From: Rhodoferax sp. UBA4409
GTDB lineage: Bacteria; Pseudomonadota; Gammaproteobacteria; Burkholderiales; Burkholderiaceae_C
Length of the DNA stretch: 41,147 bases
Direction of reading: 5' to 3'
NCBI GenBank assembly: GCA_002390825.1
Contig: DGQR01000034.1
Coordinates: forward strand, 1-41,147
The notes beneath the pieces are model-generated. The model was not told the DNA's origin. It made no database searches and saw only the letters and a program-made list of their open reading frames with translations. Both the position numbers and the translations under genes were made by a program. Positions 32,859 through 41,147 of the stretch are shown here, one piece after another (position 1 is the first letter of the stretch; each line of letters starts with the position of its first letter).

Positions 32859-32966
32859 ATGGAAACGGTCAACACCCTTCACGTGGTGTACAGCTTGGGC
32901 GGCACCTGTGCGGCCTTGCTGTTGGTGTATTTGGTCTATGCGCTGGTGCGCGCGGAGAGTTTTTAA
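32859..32966 (+). CDS. kdpF: KdpF, small membrane subunit of the K+-transporting ATPase
   Basis: The 35-residue peptide METVNTLHVVYSLGGTCAAL... is one membrane helix with a short charged end (VRAESF). KdpF stabilises the KdpABC complex. AGGAG lies at 32848-32852, six bases before the ATG. The TAA stop overlaps the kdpA start by one base (TAATG). Position and size make the call, since the sequence itself is too short for a strong family signature. Confidence 0.85.
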   Translation: METVNTLHVVYSLGGTCAALLLVYLVYALVRAESF

Positions 32967-34693
32967 TGACGAACTCCGCATGGGGGCTGCTGGCCCTTTT
33001 TCTCACCACGCTATTGATGGCCTCGTGGCCGCTGGGTATCTGGCTGGCGCGCTTGGCTTCCGGTCAGTTGCCCGCATGGATGCTGCGGCTGGAAGCGCCC
33101 TTGTTCCGGCTGGCAGGCACTGCGCCCGACCAGTCCATGCCCTGGAAACAATACACATGGGCGGTGCTGGCCTTCAATGCCCTGGGGGTGCTGGTGGTGT
33201 TTTTGCTGCAGCGCTCGCAAGCGGTGTTGCCGCTCAACCCGGAGGGACTGGGCACGGTGTCGGTGGACTCGGCATTCAACACCGCGGTGAGCTTTGTTAC
33301 CAACACCAACTGGCAGGGCTACGCCGGCGAGTCCACCATGGGCTACCTCACCCAGATGCTGGGCTTGGCGGTGCAAAACTTTTTGTCCGCGGCCACCGGC
33401 ATTGCGGTGGTGTTTGCACTGTTCCGCGGCTTTGCGGCCAAGTCGACCGCAGTGATTGGCAACTTTTGGGTGGATATCACCCGCATCACCGTATGGCTGC
33501 TGGTGCCGCTGTCTTTGGTGTTCGCCATCGTTCTGGTGGGCCAGGGCGTGATTCAAAACTTTGACGCCTACCAACAGGTCACCACGCTGGAATCCACCAG
33601 CGCCAGCGTTCAGATACAAACCCTACCCATGGGCCCGGTGGCATCGCAAGAGGCGATCAAGATGCTGGGCACCAACGGGGGCGGATTTTTCAATGCCAAC
33701 TCGGCACACCCCTATGAGAACCCCACTGCCTTGAGCAACTTGCTGCAGATGCTGGCGATTTTCTTGATACCGGCCGGCCTGTGCTTTGCCTTTGGCCGTG
33801 TGGTGGGCGACCAGCGCCAAGGCTGGGCGGTCTTGGCCGCCATGACGGTGATGTTTGTGTTGGCGGTGGCGGCCATCATTCCAGCCGAGCAGGCAGGCAA
33901 CCCGCAAATTACAGCACTGGGCGTGGACCAGGCAGCCAGCAGTCTGCAGAGCGGCGGCAATATGGAAGGCAAAGAAACCCGCTTTGGCATCACGGCCAGC
34001 AGCTTGTTTGCGGTGATTACCACAGCGGCCTCATGCGGCGCGGTCAACGCGATGCACGACTCCTTCACCCCGCTGGGTGGCATGGTGCCGATGGTGATGA
34101 TGCAGCTGGGCGAGGTGGTGTTTGGTGGCGTGGGTACCGGCCTATACGGCATGTTGATCTTCGCGATCCTGGCGGTTTTTATCGCCGGCCTGATGATTGG
34201 CCGCACCCCCGAGTACCTAGGCAAAAAGATCGAGGCCCACGAGATGAAGCTCACCTCGATGGCGATTCTGGTCACGCCCATCCTAGTGTTGGCAGGCACC
34301 GCGATTGCGGTGATGGCGGGTGCAGGCAAAGCCGGTATTGCCAACCCGGGCGCCCATGGCTTCTCAGAAATCCTGTACGCCCTGACCTCGGCTGCCAACA
34401 ACAACGGCAGTGCCTTTGCGGGCTTGTCGGCCAACACCCCGTTTTACAACTACCTGCTGGCCATTGCCATGTGGTTTGGCCGCTTCGGCGTAATCGTGCC
34501 GGTGCTGGCGATTGCCGGCGCGCTGGCCGCCAAGAAGCGCTTGCCCGCTACCGCCGGCACCTTCCCCACCCACGGGCCGCTGTTTGTGGTGCTCTTGATC
34601 GGCACGGTGCTGCTGGTGGGCTTGCTGAACTACGTGCCCTCGCTGGCGCTGGGCCCGGTGGTCGAGCACCTGATGCTTTGGACAAAACCGTGA
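32966..34693 (+). CDS. kdpA: Potassium-transporting ATPase, K+-channel subunit
   Basis: The 575-residue product is the potassium-selective membrane subunit of the Kdp complex, related to Trk/Ktr channels. Typical stretches are NTAVSFVTNTNWQGYAGESTMGYLTQM (first selectivity loop), MLGTNGGGFFNANSAHPYENPTALSN (second), and TAASCGAVNAMHDSFTPLGGM and SAANNNGSAFAGL (third and fourth). Each pore loop shows the Gly-rich filter. The length is normal, with about ten membrane helices. It is followed within a few bases by kdpB. Confidence 0.97.
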   Translation: MTNSAWGLLALFLTTLLMASWPLGIWLARLASGQLPAWMLRLEAPLFRLAGTAPDQSMPWKQYTWAVLAFNALGVLVVFLLQRSQAVLPLNPEGLGTVSVDSAFNTAVSFVTNTNWQGYAGESTMGYLTQMLGLAVQNFLSAATGIAVVFALFRGFAAKSTAVIGNFWVDITRITVWLLVPLSLVFAIVLVGQGVIQNFDAYQQVTTLESTSASVQIQTLPMGPVASQEAIKMLGTNGGGFFNANSAHPYENPTALSNLLQMLAIFLIPAGLCFAFGRVVGDQRQGWAVLAAMTVMFVLAVAAIIPAEQAGNPQITALGVDQAASSLQSGGNMEGKETRFGITASSLFAVITTAASCGAVNAMHDSFTPLGGMVPMVMMQLGEVVFGGVGTGLYGMLIFAILAVFIAGLMIGRTPEYLGKKIEAHEMKLTSMAILVTPILVLAGTAIAVMAGAGKAGIANPGAHGFSEILYALTSAANNNGSAFAGLSANTPFYNYLLAIAMWFGRFGVIVPVLAIAGALAAKKRLPATAGTFPTHGPLFVVLLIGTVLLVGLLNYVPSLALGPVVEHLMLWTKP

Positions 34694-34718
34694 TATGCCC
34701 TATTTGCAAGAGAAATTT

Positions 34719-36806
34719 ATGACTAGCAAAACCTCTTTAACCCTGATGGACCCCGCACTGGTCAAGCCCGCTGTGTGGGCCGCATTCCTCAAGCTGGCCC
34801 CCCGGGTGCAGTGGCGCAACCCGGTGATGTTTGTGGTGTACGTGGGTAGCATCGTCACCACGCTGCTGGGCTTGCAGGCACTGCAAGGCAACGTGAGCGA
34901 CTCGCCGGCCTTCATCCTCACTGTAGCGGTGTGGCTGTGGTTTACCGTGTTGTTTGCCAACTTTGCCGAAGCACTGGCCGAAGGCCGCAGCAAGGCCCAG
35001 GCCGACTCGCTCAAAGGCCTCAAGAAAAGCACCTGGGCCAAGAAACTCAAGGAGCCCGTGCATGGCTCCAGCTGGTTGCCAGAGCAAGCGGAGAACCTCC
35101 GCAAGGGCGATGTGGTACTGGTAGAAGCCGGCGACATGATTCCGGTAGATGGGGAAGTCATTCAAGGTGTAGCCACCGTGGACGAAAGCGCCATTACGGG
35201 CGAATCTGCCCCGGTGGTGCGCGAGTCCGGTGGCGACTTTGCATCGGTCACCGGCGGCACACGGGTGCTCTCAGACTGGCTGGTGGTGCGCATTGGCGTG
35301 AACCCCGGCGAGTCGTTTCTGGACCGCATGATCGGCATGGTCGAAGGCGCCAAACGCCAGAAGACGCCCAACGAAGTGGCACTGACCATTTTGCTGGTGG
35401 CGCTGACCATCGTCTTTCTGGTGGTGACGGTGACCTTGCTGCCCTTCTCCATCTTCAGCGTGGAGGCTGCAGCGTCATTGGGTAACAAGGGCACGGTAGT
35501 CAGCATCACCGCGCTGATTGCCCTTCTGGTGTGCCTGATCCCGACCACCATTGGCGGACTTTTGTCGGCCGTGGGCGTGGCAGGCATGAGCCGGATGATG
35601 CAGGCCAATGTGATCGCCACCTCGGGCCGCGCGGTAGAAGCCGCTGGCGATGTGGATGTGCTGCTGCTCGACAAGACCGGCACCATCACCCACGGCAACC
35701 GCCAGGCGGCCTTGTTCATTCCCGCTCCCGGCATAAGCTTGGAGCAGCTCGCGCTGTGCGCCGCACAAGCCTCTGCCGCCGACGAAACGCCTGAGGGACG
35801 CAGCATCGTGGTGCTGGCGCAGAGCAAAGTGCAGGTCGAACCATTGACCGGCACCACCACCGAGGTGCCCTTCACGGCCCAAACCCGCATGAGCGGCATG
35901 GATGTGACCGGCGCCGATGGCAAGCAACGCCAGCTGCGCAAGGGCGCGGTGGACGCGGTGCGCAAGTACCTCGAAGCGCAAGGCCACACCATGCCCCCCG
36001 AGGTGCTGCGCGCAGCCGACGAGGTGTCACGCCGTGGCAGCACGCCGCTGGCCGTGGTGGATGGCCGACGGGTGCTGGGTGTGGTAGAGCTCAAAGACAT
36101 CGTCAAAACCGGTATCAAGGAGCGCTTTGGCGAGCTGCGCCGCATGGGCATCAAGACGGTGATGATCACCGGCGACAACCGGCTCACAGCAGCCGCCATT
36201 GCCGCCGAAGCCGGGGTTGACGACTTCTTGGCCGAGGCCACCCCCGAAGACAAGCTCACCCTGATTCGCAGCTACCAGGCCGAAGGCCGCTTGGTCGCCA
36301 TGACCGGCGACGGCACCAACGATGCCCCCGCCCTGGCCCAAGCCGATGTGGCGGTGGCCATGAACAGCGGCACCCAAGCCGCTAAAGAGGCCGGCAACAT
36401 GGTGGACCTGGACTCCAACCCCACCAAGCTGCTGGAAATTGTGGAGACTGGCAAGGCGCTCTTGATGACGCGCGGCTCGCTCACCACATTCTCGATTGCC
36501 AATGACGTGGCCAAGTACTTCGCGATCATTCCGGCGATTTATGTGAGCACCTACCCGCAACTGGGCGCACTCAATGTGATGCACCTGGGCAGCCCCAACT
36601 CGGCGATTTTGTCGGCGGTGATTTTTAACGCACTGATCATCGTGGCGCTGATTCCGCTGGCGCTCAAGGGCGTGAAATACCGGCCTGTGGGTGCGGCTGC
36701 GCTCTTGCGCCGCAACCTGGCCATTTACGGGCTGGGCGGGCTGATCGTGCCCTTTGTCGGCATCAAGGCGATTGACCTGTTGCTCGTTGCATTGAATCTG
36801 GTTTAA
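34719..36806 (+). CDS. kdpB: Potassium-transporting ATPase, ATP-hydrolysing subunit
   Basis: This P-type ATPase energises K+ uptake through KdpA. Motifs: ITGES in the actuator domain, the membrane LIPTTIGGLLSAVG, the phosphorylated Asp in DKTGT (about residue 318), the nucleotide domain with GRSIVVLA and KGAVDAV, and the hinge MTGDGTNDAPAL. ATG 34719 is chosen (AAGAG before it, 695 residues, MTSKTSLTLMDPAL); ATG 34695 is also in frame but lacks a ribosome site, and its extra eight residues are not typical of the family. All catalytic residues are present. Confidence 0.96.
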   Translation: MTSKTSLTLMDPALVKPAVWAAFLKLAPRVQWRNPVMFVVYVGSIVTTLLGLQALQGNVSDSPAFILTVAVWLWFTVLFANFAEALAEGRSKAQADSLKGLKKSTWAKKLKEPVHGSSWLPEQAENLRKGDVVLVEAGDMIPVDGEVIQGVATVDESAITGESAPVVRESGGDFASVTGGTRVLSDWLVVRIGVNPGESFLDRMIGMVEGAKRQKTPNEVALTILLVALTIVFLVVTVTLLPFSIFSVEAAASLGNKGTVVSITALIALLVCLIPTTIGGLLSAVGVAGMSRMMQANVIATSGRAVEAAGDVDVLLLDKTGTITHGNRQAALFIPAPGISLEQLALCAAQASAADETPEGRSIVVLAQSKVQVEPLTGTTTEVPFTAQTRMSGMDVTGADGKQRQLRKGAVDAVRKYLEAQGHTMPPEVLRAADEVSRRGSTPLAVVDGRRVLGVVELKDIVKTGIKERFGELRRMGIKTVMITGDNRLTAAAIAAEAGVDDFLAEATPEDKLTLIRSYQAEGRLVAMTGDGTNDAPALAQADVAVAMNSGTQAAKEAGNMVDLDSNPTKLLEIVETGKALLMTRGSLTTFSIANDVAKYFAIIPAIYVSTYPQLGALNVMHLGSPNSAILSAVIFNALIIVALIPLALKGVKYRPVGAAALLRRNLAIYGLGGLIVPFVGIKAIDLLLVALNLV

Positions 36807-36817
36807 GGAGCCATCTC

Positions 36818-37408
36818 ATGAATAAAACAATACGTCCCCTGCTGGTTGTATTTGCAGCACTCACCCTGGTTACCGGTGTGGCCTACCCGCTGGTCGTCAC
36901 GGCGGTTGGGCAGGCCGCCTTCCCGCACCAGGCCCATGGCAGCTTGATCGTGCGCGATGGCAAGCCAGTGGGCTCTGCACTGATCGGCCAGAACTTCAGC
37001 GACCCCGGCCATTTTTGGGGCCGCCCCTCGGCCACTGCGGACTTCCCCAACAATGCAGCAGCCTCAGGCGGCTCCAACCAAGGCCCGCTGAACCCGGCAC
37101 TCATAGACGCTGCCAAGGGCCGCCTGGAAGCCCTGCGCGCGGCCGATCCCACCAACACCGCCCAAGTGCCGGTGGAGTTGGTCACCGCCTCTGCCAGCGG
37201 GCTGGACCCGCACATCAGCCTTGCCGCGGCGCAGTACCAGCTGGCTCGCGTGGCTGCTGCCCGCAAGCTCACCCCGGAAACCGTGCAGGCACTGGTGGCC
37301 CAGCACACCGAGCGCCCGCTGCTGGGTGTGTTGGGCGAGCCGGTGGTGAATGTGCTGCAACTGAACCTGGCGCTTGATGCACACTCGGCGAATGGCAAGC
37401 CTTACTGA
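36818..37408 (+). CDS. kdpC: Potassium-transporting ATPase, KdpC subunit
   Basis: The 196-residue product is the single-span accessory subunit that increases ATP affinity of KdpB. A membrane helix near the N-terminus (IRPLLVVFAALTLVTGVAYPLVV) is followed by the family stretches GSLIVRDGKPVGSALIGQNF, FWGRPSATADFPNNAAASGGSN, ASGLDPHISLAAAQYQLARVAAAR and LLGVLGEPVVNVLQLNLALD. AAGGAG lies ahead of the ATG. The end overlaps the kdpD start by 17 bases. Confidence 0.96.
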   Translation: MNKTIRPLLVVFAALTLVTGVAYPLVVTAVGQAAFPHQAHGSLIVRDGKPVGSALIGQNFSDPGHFWGRPSATADFPNNAAASGGSNQGPLNPALIDAAKGRLEALRAADPTNTAQVPVELVTASASGLDPHISLAAAQYQLARVAAARKLTPETVQALVAQHTERPLLGVLGEPVVNVLQLNLALDAHSANGKPY

Positions 37409-40157
37409 TTCCCGGCCGGACCCGGACGCCCTGCTCGCCCAGCTGCAAGAGGCACGGGCCACACAGCAGCGCGGCAAACTGCGCATTTACTTTGGTGCCA
37501 ACGCAGGCGTGGGCAAGACCTACGCCATGCTCAGCGCCGCCCAACGGGCGCAACGGGCCGGGCAGCGGGTGTTGGTGGGCGTGGTGGAGACCCATGGCCG
37601 CAAAGACACCATGGAGCTGCAGGCCGGACTGCAGGTACTCCCCCTGCAACAAATGCCCTACCGCGGCCAAGTGCTGCTGGAGTTGGCCCTGGATGCCGCC
37701 CTGTTGGCCCAGCCGGAGGTGCTGCTGGTGGACGAGCTGGCGCACAGCAATGCGCCGGGCTCGCGCCACCCCAAGCGCTGGCAGGATGTGCAGGAGCTGC
37801 TGAATGCGGGCATTGACGTTTGGACGGCGCTGAACGTGCAGCACCTGGAGAGCCTGAACGGCACGGTGGGCGCGATTACCGGGGTGCGCGTGAACGAGAC
37901 GGTGCCGGACACGGTACTGGACGCTGCCGACGAAATCATTCTGGTGGATGTAACGGCTGACGAGTTGCTGGAGCGCCTGAAGGCCGGCAAGGTCTATATC
38001 CCGCAGCAGGCCGAGCGCGCCAGCCAACACTTTTTCCGCAAGGGCAACTTGATTGCGTTGCGCGAAATCGCCCTGCGACGCACCGCCGAGCATGTCGGCG
38101 ACGATGTACGCAGCTACCGGCAGCACTTGGTGCAGACCTCGCGTCAGAGCAGCGCCACAGACCAGCCGGCATGGAACACGTCGGGTGCGCTGCTGGTGTG
38201 TGTGGGCCCCCACGCGGGAGCCGAACATGCGGTGCGCACTGCAGCCCGCTTAGCCGGCCAACTCAATGTGCGCTGGCACGCCGCCTATGTGGAAACTCCT
38301 GCCCTGCAGCGCCAAGCCGCGCCGGACCGTGACCGGACCCTGGCAGTCCTCAAGCTGGCCGAGGAGTTGGGCGGCAGCACCGCAGTGCTCACCGGCAATG
38401 ACATCGCCGCCGCCTTGCTGCAACACGCCAAAACACTGAACTGCGCCACGCTGGTGCTGGGCCGCCCTGCCCCACGAGGCTGGCAAAGTGCTTGGCGCTG
38501 GCTGCAACCGACGCTGACGCGCCGGCTCGCATCTTTGGCGCCCACGTTGGATATCGTCGAAGTGGGCTTCACCGATAGCGTGCGCAAACTGGGGCAACCC
38601 CTCAACCGCAATACCCCCACCGACTCCGACGCGGAGCCCATCGCCGTGCTGTGGCGTGCGCAATGGGCGCGTTACTTGGGCGCAACAGCGGCTTGCATTT
38701 TGGCCACCCTGGTGACCCTGCCGCTGCTGCCTTGGTTTGACCTAGCGAACATCGTCATGCTGTTTTTGCTGTGTGTGGTGTTGGTGGCAGTCAAGCTCGG
38801 GCGCGGCCCGGCCAGCTTGGCTGCGGTGTTGTCGGTCGCGTCTTTTGATTTCTTTTATGTGGCGCCGCGTCTGTCGTTTGCGGTGAGCGATGTGCAGTAC
38901 CTGGTCACGTTTGCGGTGATGCTGGTGGTGGGCATTTTGATCGGGCAGCTCACCGCCAACCTGCGCTTCTCAGCGCATGTGTCATCCAGCCGGGAGCGCA
39001 GGGCACAGGCCTTGTTTGAACTGACGCGCGAGCTGTCGGGCGCGCTCTTGACCGAGCAAGTGGTGGCCCTTGGCGAGGCGGCGGTAGAGCGCACCTTTGG
39101 CGGCTCCGCCAGAATTTTGCTGCCCGATACCTCGGATCAATTGACCATTCCGACCGTGCTGCCCCCCGGCATGGACGGGAGCGTTGCCGACTGGGCCTTC
39201 CACCATGACGAGCGGACTGGCGTGGCCACCTCGACCCTGCCGTCGAACCCCTGGCATTACGTCCCGCTCAAAGCGCCGATGCGCACCCGCGGTGTGCTGG
39301 TACTGCAACCGGCAGAGGCGCGCTGGCTGCTGATTCCCGAGCAGGTGCAACAACTCGAAACCCTGGCCCGCCAGATCGCCATTGCGCTGGAGCGGGTGCA
39401 TTACGTCGAGGTGGCACAAGCTGCGGTGGTGCAGATGGAGTCTGAGCGCCTGCGCAACACTCTGTTGGCCGCCATGTCGCACGATGTGCGCACGCCGCTG
39501 ACCGCACTCATGGGGCAAGCCGAGTCGCTGGCAATATCGGCCCACCTGAACCCCGAGCAAAGGGTGCTGGCAGAGTCCATCCGCCAGGAAGCCCGCGAAC
39601 TCAGCACCCTGGTGGGCAACCTGCTCGAAATGGCACGCCTGGAGAGCGGGCAGGTGGAGCTGCGCTCGGAGTGGCAGTCTGTGGAGGAGTTGATCGGCAG
39701 CGCTATCCGGGCTGCGCGGCACGCCTTGGGCACAGTGAAGGTCGGCACCCGCGTGCCGGATGAACTGCCTCTGGTGGAGTTTGACGCGGGGCTGATGGAG
39801 CGGGTGCTGGTCAATCTGCTGGAAAACGCGGTCAAATATGGGGGCAGCACTCCGCCCCACAGCCCGGTGGTGGAAATCTCGGTCATGGCAACCGCAAACA
39901 GCTTGGAGCTGCGAGTACGCGACTTTGGGGCCGGGCTGCCCGCATCGAGCCGCGGCCGGGAAGACACGCTATTTGAAAAATTCACCCGCGGCAGCAGCGA
40001 ATCGTCCACGCGCGGTGTGGGCCTCGGCTTGGCGATTTGCAAGGCCATTGTCGATGCGCACAAAGGCCGCATCAGCGCGCGCAATGCGGAAGGCGGTGGT
40101 GCAGAATTCGTGATCACCCTGCCGCGCCGGCAGCCGCCCTCCATCGAAACCGACTGA
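37392..40157 (+). CDS. kdpD: Sensor histidine kinase KdpD
   Basis: The 921-residue product has the full KdpD order: N-terminal KdpD domain with Walker A GANAGVGKT (35-43) and VLLVDELAHSNAPGSRHPKRW; a universal-stress-protein-like domain (about 255-380); four membrane helices (about 425-530); a GAF domain (about 545-670); HisKA with MSHDVRTPL (His about 697); and an ATP-binding domain with LLENAVKYG, FGAGLPA and GVGLGLAICKAIVDAH. It senses potassium limitation and phosphorylates KdpE. ATG 37392 (MASLTDSRPD) overlaps the end of kdpC; the frame is open to 37374. It is followed by kdpE after 11 bases. Confidence 0.96.
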   Translation: MASLTDSRPDPDALLAQLQEARATQQRGKLRIYFGANAGVGKTYAMLSAAQRAQRAGQRVLVGVVETHGRKDTMELQAGLQVLPLQQMPYRGQVLLELALDAALLAQPEVLLVDELAHSNAPGSRHPKRWQDVQELLNAGIDVWTALNVQHLESLNGTVGAITGVRVNETVPDTVLDAADEIILVDVTADELLERLKAGKVYIPQQAERASQHFFRKGNLIALREIALRRTAEHVGDDVRSYRQHLVQTSRQSSATDQPAWNTSGALLVCVGPHAGAEHAVRTAARLAGQLNVRWHAAYVETPALQRQAAPDRDRTLAVLKLAEELGGSTAVLTGNDIAAALLQHAKTLNCATLVLGRPAPRGWQSAWRWLQPTLTRRLASLAPTLDIVEVGFTDSVRKLGQPLNRNTPTDSDAEPIAVLWRAQWARYLGATAACILATLVTLPLLPWFDLANIVMLFLLCVVLVAVKLGRGPASLAAVLSVASFDFFYVAPRLSFAVSDVQYLVTFAVMLVVGILIGQLTANLRFSAHVSSSRERRAQALFELTRELSGALLTEQVVALGEAAVERTFGGSARILLPDTSDQLTIPTVLPPGMDGSVADWAFHHDERTGVATSTLPSNPWHYVPLKAPMRTRGVLVLQPAEARWLLIPEQVQQLETLARQIAIALERVHYVEVAQAAVVQMESERLRNTLLAAMSHDVRTPLTALMGQAESLAISAHLNPEQRVLAESIRQEARELSTLVGNLLEMARLESGQVELRSEWQSVEELIGSAIRAARHALGTVKVGTRVPDELPLVEFDAGLMERVLVNLLENAVKYGGSTPPHSPVVEISVMATANSLELRVRDFGAGLPASSRGREDTLFEKFTRGSSESSTRGVGLGLAICKAIVDAHKGRISARNAEGGGAEFVITLPRRQPPSIETD

Positions 40158-40168
40158 GCCTTTGCCCC

Positions 40169-40870
40169 ATGTCTACCCCCTCCCCCGTCGCTGTGCTGAT
40201 TGAAGACGAGCCACAGATCCGGCGTTTTGTGCGCGCCGCCCTGGAGGCGGAAGGCTGGCAGGTGTTTGAAGCGGCCACCGCCCAACACGGCTTACGGGAT
40301 GCTGCCACCCGCAAGCCGGACCTCTTGGTGCTGGACCTGGGCCTGCCGGATGGCGACGGGCTGGACGTGATTCGCGATGTGCGCAGCTGGTCTGCCGTGC
40401 CCATCGTGGTGCTGTCGGCCCGCGTGGAGGAAGACGACAAAATTGCCGCACTGGACGCCGGGGCCGACGACTACCTGACCAAGCCCTTCGGGGTCGGCGA
40501 GTTGTTAGCGCGGGTGCGCGCCAACTTGCGACGGCCGCGCAGCGCGGGGAGCGACGGCCAGGCCGACGAGTCGCTCTTTCTCTTTGGCGAGGTCGAAGTG
40601 GACCGCCAAGCCCGACTGGTGCGCCGTGCGGGCGCTGAGGTGCACCTCACCCCGATTGAATACCGCCTGCTGCTCGTGTTGGTGACGAATGCCGGCCGGG
40701 TGCTGACGCACCGGCAACTGCTGCGCGAAGTGTGGGGCCCGTCCCATGCGGAGCAGGGGCACTACTTGCGCGTTTACATGGGGCACTTGCGGCAAAAGCT
40801 GGAGGCCGATCCGAGCCAGCCCCAGCATCTGCTTACCGAGACTGCCGTCGGCTATCGCTTGATGAAATAA
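40169..40870 (+). CDS. kdpE: Response regulator KdpE
   Basis: The 233-residue OmpR/PhoB-type response regulator has a receiver domain (about 5-120) with the acidic pair IEDEP, phosphoacceptor Asp 56 in LLVLDLGLPDGDG and the Lys in YLTKPFGVGELLARVR, followed by a winged-helix DNA-binding domain (about 140-230) with VHLTPIEYRLLLVLVTNAGRVLTHRQLLREVWG and HYLRVYMGHLRQKLE. It ends TAVGYRLMK. The target is expected to be the T-rich site at 32762. The ATG follows the kdpD stop by 11 bases; the longer open frame upstream overlaps kdpD and is not used. Confidence 0.96.
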   Translation: MSTPSPVAVLIEDEPQIRRFVRAALEAEGWQVFEAATAQHGLRDAATRKPDLLVLDLGLPDGDGLDVIRDVRSWSAVPIVVLSARVEEDDKIAALDAGADDYLTKPFGVGELLARVRANLRRPRSAGSDGQADESLFLFGEVEVDRQARLVRRAGAEVHLTPIEYRLLLVLVTNAGRVLTHRQLLREVWGPSHAEQGHYLRVYMGHLRQKLEADPSQPQHLLTETAVGYRLMK

Positions 40871-40898
40871 AAAAGGCGACCCCGCAGAGTCGCCTTTT
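40871..40898. terminator. Intrinsic terminator of the kdp operon (bidirectional shape)
   Basis: AAAAGGCGAC (40871-40880) pairs perfectly with GTCGCCTTTT (40889-40898) over an 8-base loop, directly after the kdpE stop. An A run on one side and a T run on the other let it work for the convergent mmsA gene as well. Confidence 0.92.
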
Positions 40899-40900
40899 CA

Positions 40901-40959
40901 ATTGCTATCAAAAGAGTAGCTACTCGCGCATATTCCATATGCGCTAGAGCATGATTTGA
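40901..40959 (-). repeat. Dispersed 60-bp element, copy C (inverted)
   Basis: Read on the - strand it begins TCAAATCATGCTCTAGCGC and ends CTCTTTTGATAGCAAT, aligning without gaps to copy B. It has its own hairpin, GCGCATA...TATGCGC. It lies between the kdp terminator and the end of mmsA, again between convergent genes. Confidence 0.75.
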
Positions 40960-40981
40960 CTTGCAATTACTGGGCTTGTAA

Positions 40982-41147
40982 TCACTTCGCAGTAGGCATC
41001 ACAAACTCTGCGCCCTTGCCAATGCTCTCGGGCCAGCGCTGCATGATGGACTTTTGCTTGGTGTAGAAGCGCACGCCCTCTTCGCCGTAGGCGTGCATGT
41101 CGCCAAACAGGCTCTTCTTCCAGCCTCCAAAGCCGTGCCAGGCCATG
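40982..41147 (-). CDS. mmsA: Methylmalonate-semialdehyde dehydrogenase, C-terminal end (partial)
   Basis: Only the last 54 codons are in the window; the gene enters from the right edge on the - strand. The visible residues, GFGGWKKSLFGDMHAYGEEG followed by VRFYTKQKSIMQRWP, are the hallmark C-terminus of CoA-acylating methylmalonate-semialdehyde dehydrogenases, which act in valine and myo-inositol breakdown. The stop TGA is at 40982-40984. It converges with the kdp operon. The family call is good for so short a piece, but other CoA-acylating aldehyde dehydrogenases of this subgroup cannot be fully excluded. Confidence 0.8.
   Translation of the reverse strand, partial: MAWHGFGGWKKSLFGDMHAYGEEGVRFYTKQKSIMQRWPESIGKGAEFVMPTAK

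Noticed and set aside
35162..36259. 365-residue - strand open frame
   Set aside because: It is the antisense of kdpB; Ser/Thr/Ala-rich shadow.
1..41147. CRISPR array, tRNA, rRNA or prophage
   Set aside because: No regularly spaced direct repeats, cloverleaf-like genes, rRNA stretches or phage genes were recognised on either strand.

Overview
The window looks like the chromosome of a betaproteobacterium of the order Burkholderiales, most probably a Comamonadaceae member of the Rhodoferax/Albidiferax kind. The evidence is high GC with long open shadow frames, a palindromic intergenic element typical of that family, and the gene families present. No rRNA, tRNA, transposase, integrase or CRISPR array was seen.

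Layout. (1) 1-7070, + strand: a D-xylose uptake and catabolism operon, xylF (5' truncated by the window edge), xylH, a single-domain xylG, a ROK-family regulator, xylB and xylA, closed by a strong terminator. (2) 7080-11980: a more AT-rich, looser accessory stretch. It holds a low-molecular-weight phosphatase/ArsC-like protein with Ser in place of the catalytic Cys, a small unknown ORF, a Tat-lipoprotein nitroreductase of the Acg type, a flavodoxin-fold oxidoreductase, and a HEPN-type (R-x4-H) protein resembling abortive-infection proteins. (3) 11981-21218, - strand: a tight six-gene cassette transcribed from 21218 downwards: TpsB outer-membrane transporter, TpsA secreted protein, LysM-FecR-FN3 periplasmic protein, CHASE2-class III nucleotide cyclase, GAF(-PAS) protein, and a stand-alone cyclic-nucleotide-binding protein. 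This is the most interesting part of the window: it links two-partner secretion to envelope sensing and a cyclic nucleotide maker and reader. (4) 21560-22511: a GreA/GreB-like factor and a TfoX-N protein. (5) 22673-27439: an MFS transporter divergent from a glutamine-synthetase-like ligase, a class III aminotransferase and a GntR/FCD regulator, with a perfect 16-bp palindrome in the divergent promoter region that fits that regulator class. (6) 27452-32717: a methyl-accepting chemotaxis protein and a divergent multi-PAS GGDEF-EAL protein sharing an intergenic region that holds an FNR/Anr-like box. (7) 32762-40898: a complete kdpFABC-kdpDE potassium-uptake operon with a KdpE-box-like T-rich site in front and a strong terminator behind. 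(8) 40982-41147, - strand: the C-terminus of a methylmalonate-semialdehyde dehydrogenase.

A dispersed element of about 60 bp occurs three times (11854, 22631 and, inverted, 40901). In one copy it supplies the last codons and the stop of the MFS gene. All functional calls come from reading motifs by eye. No database search was run.
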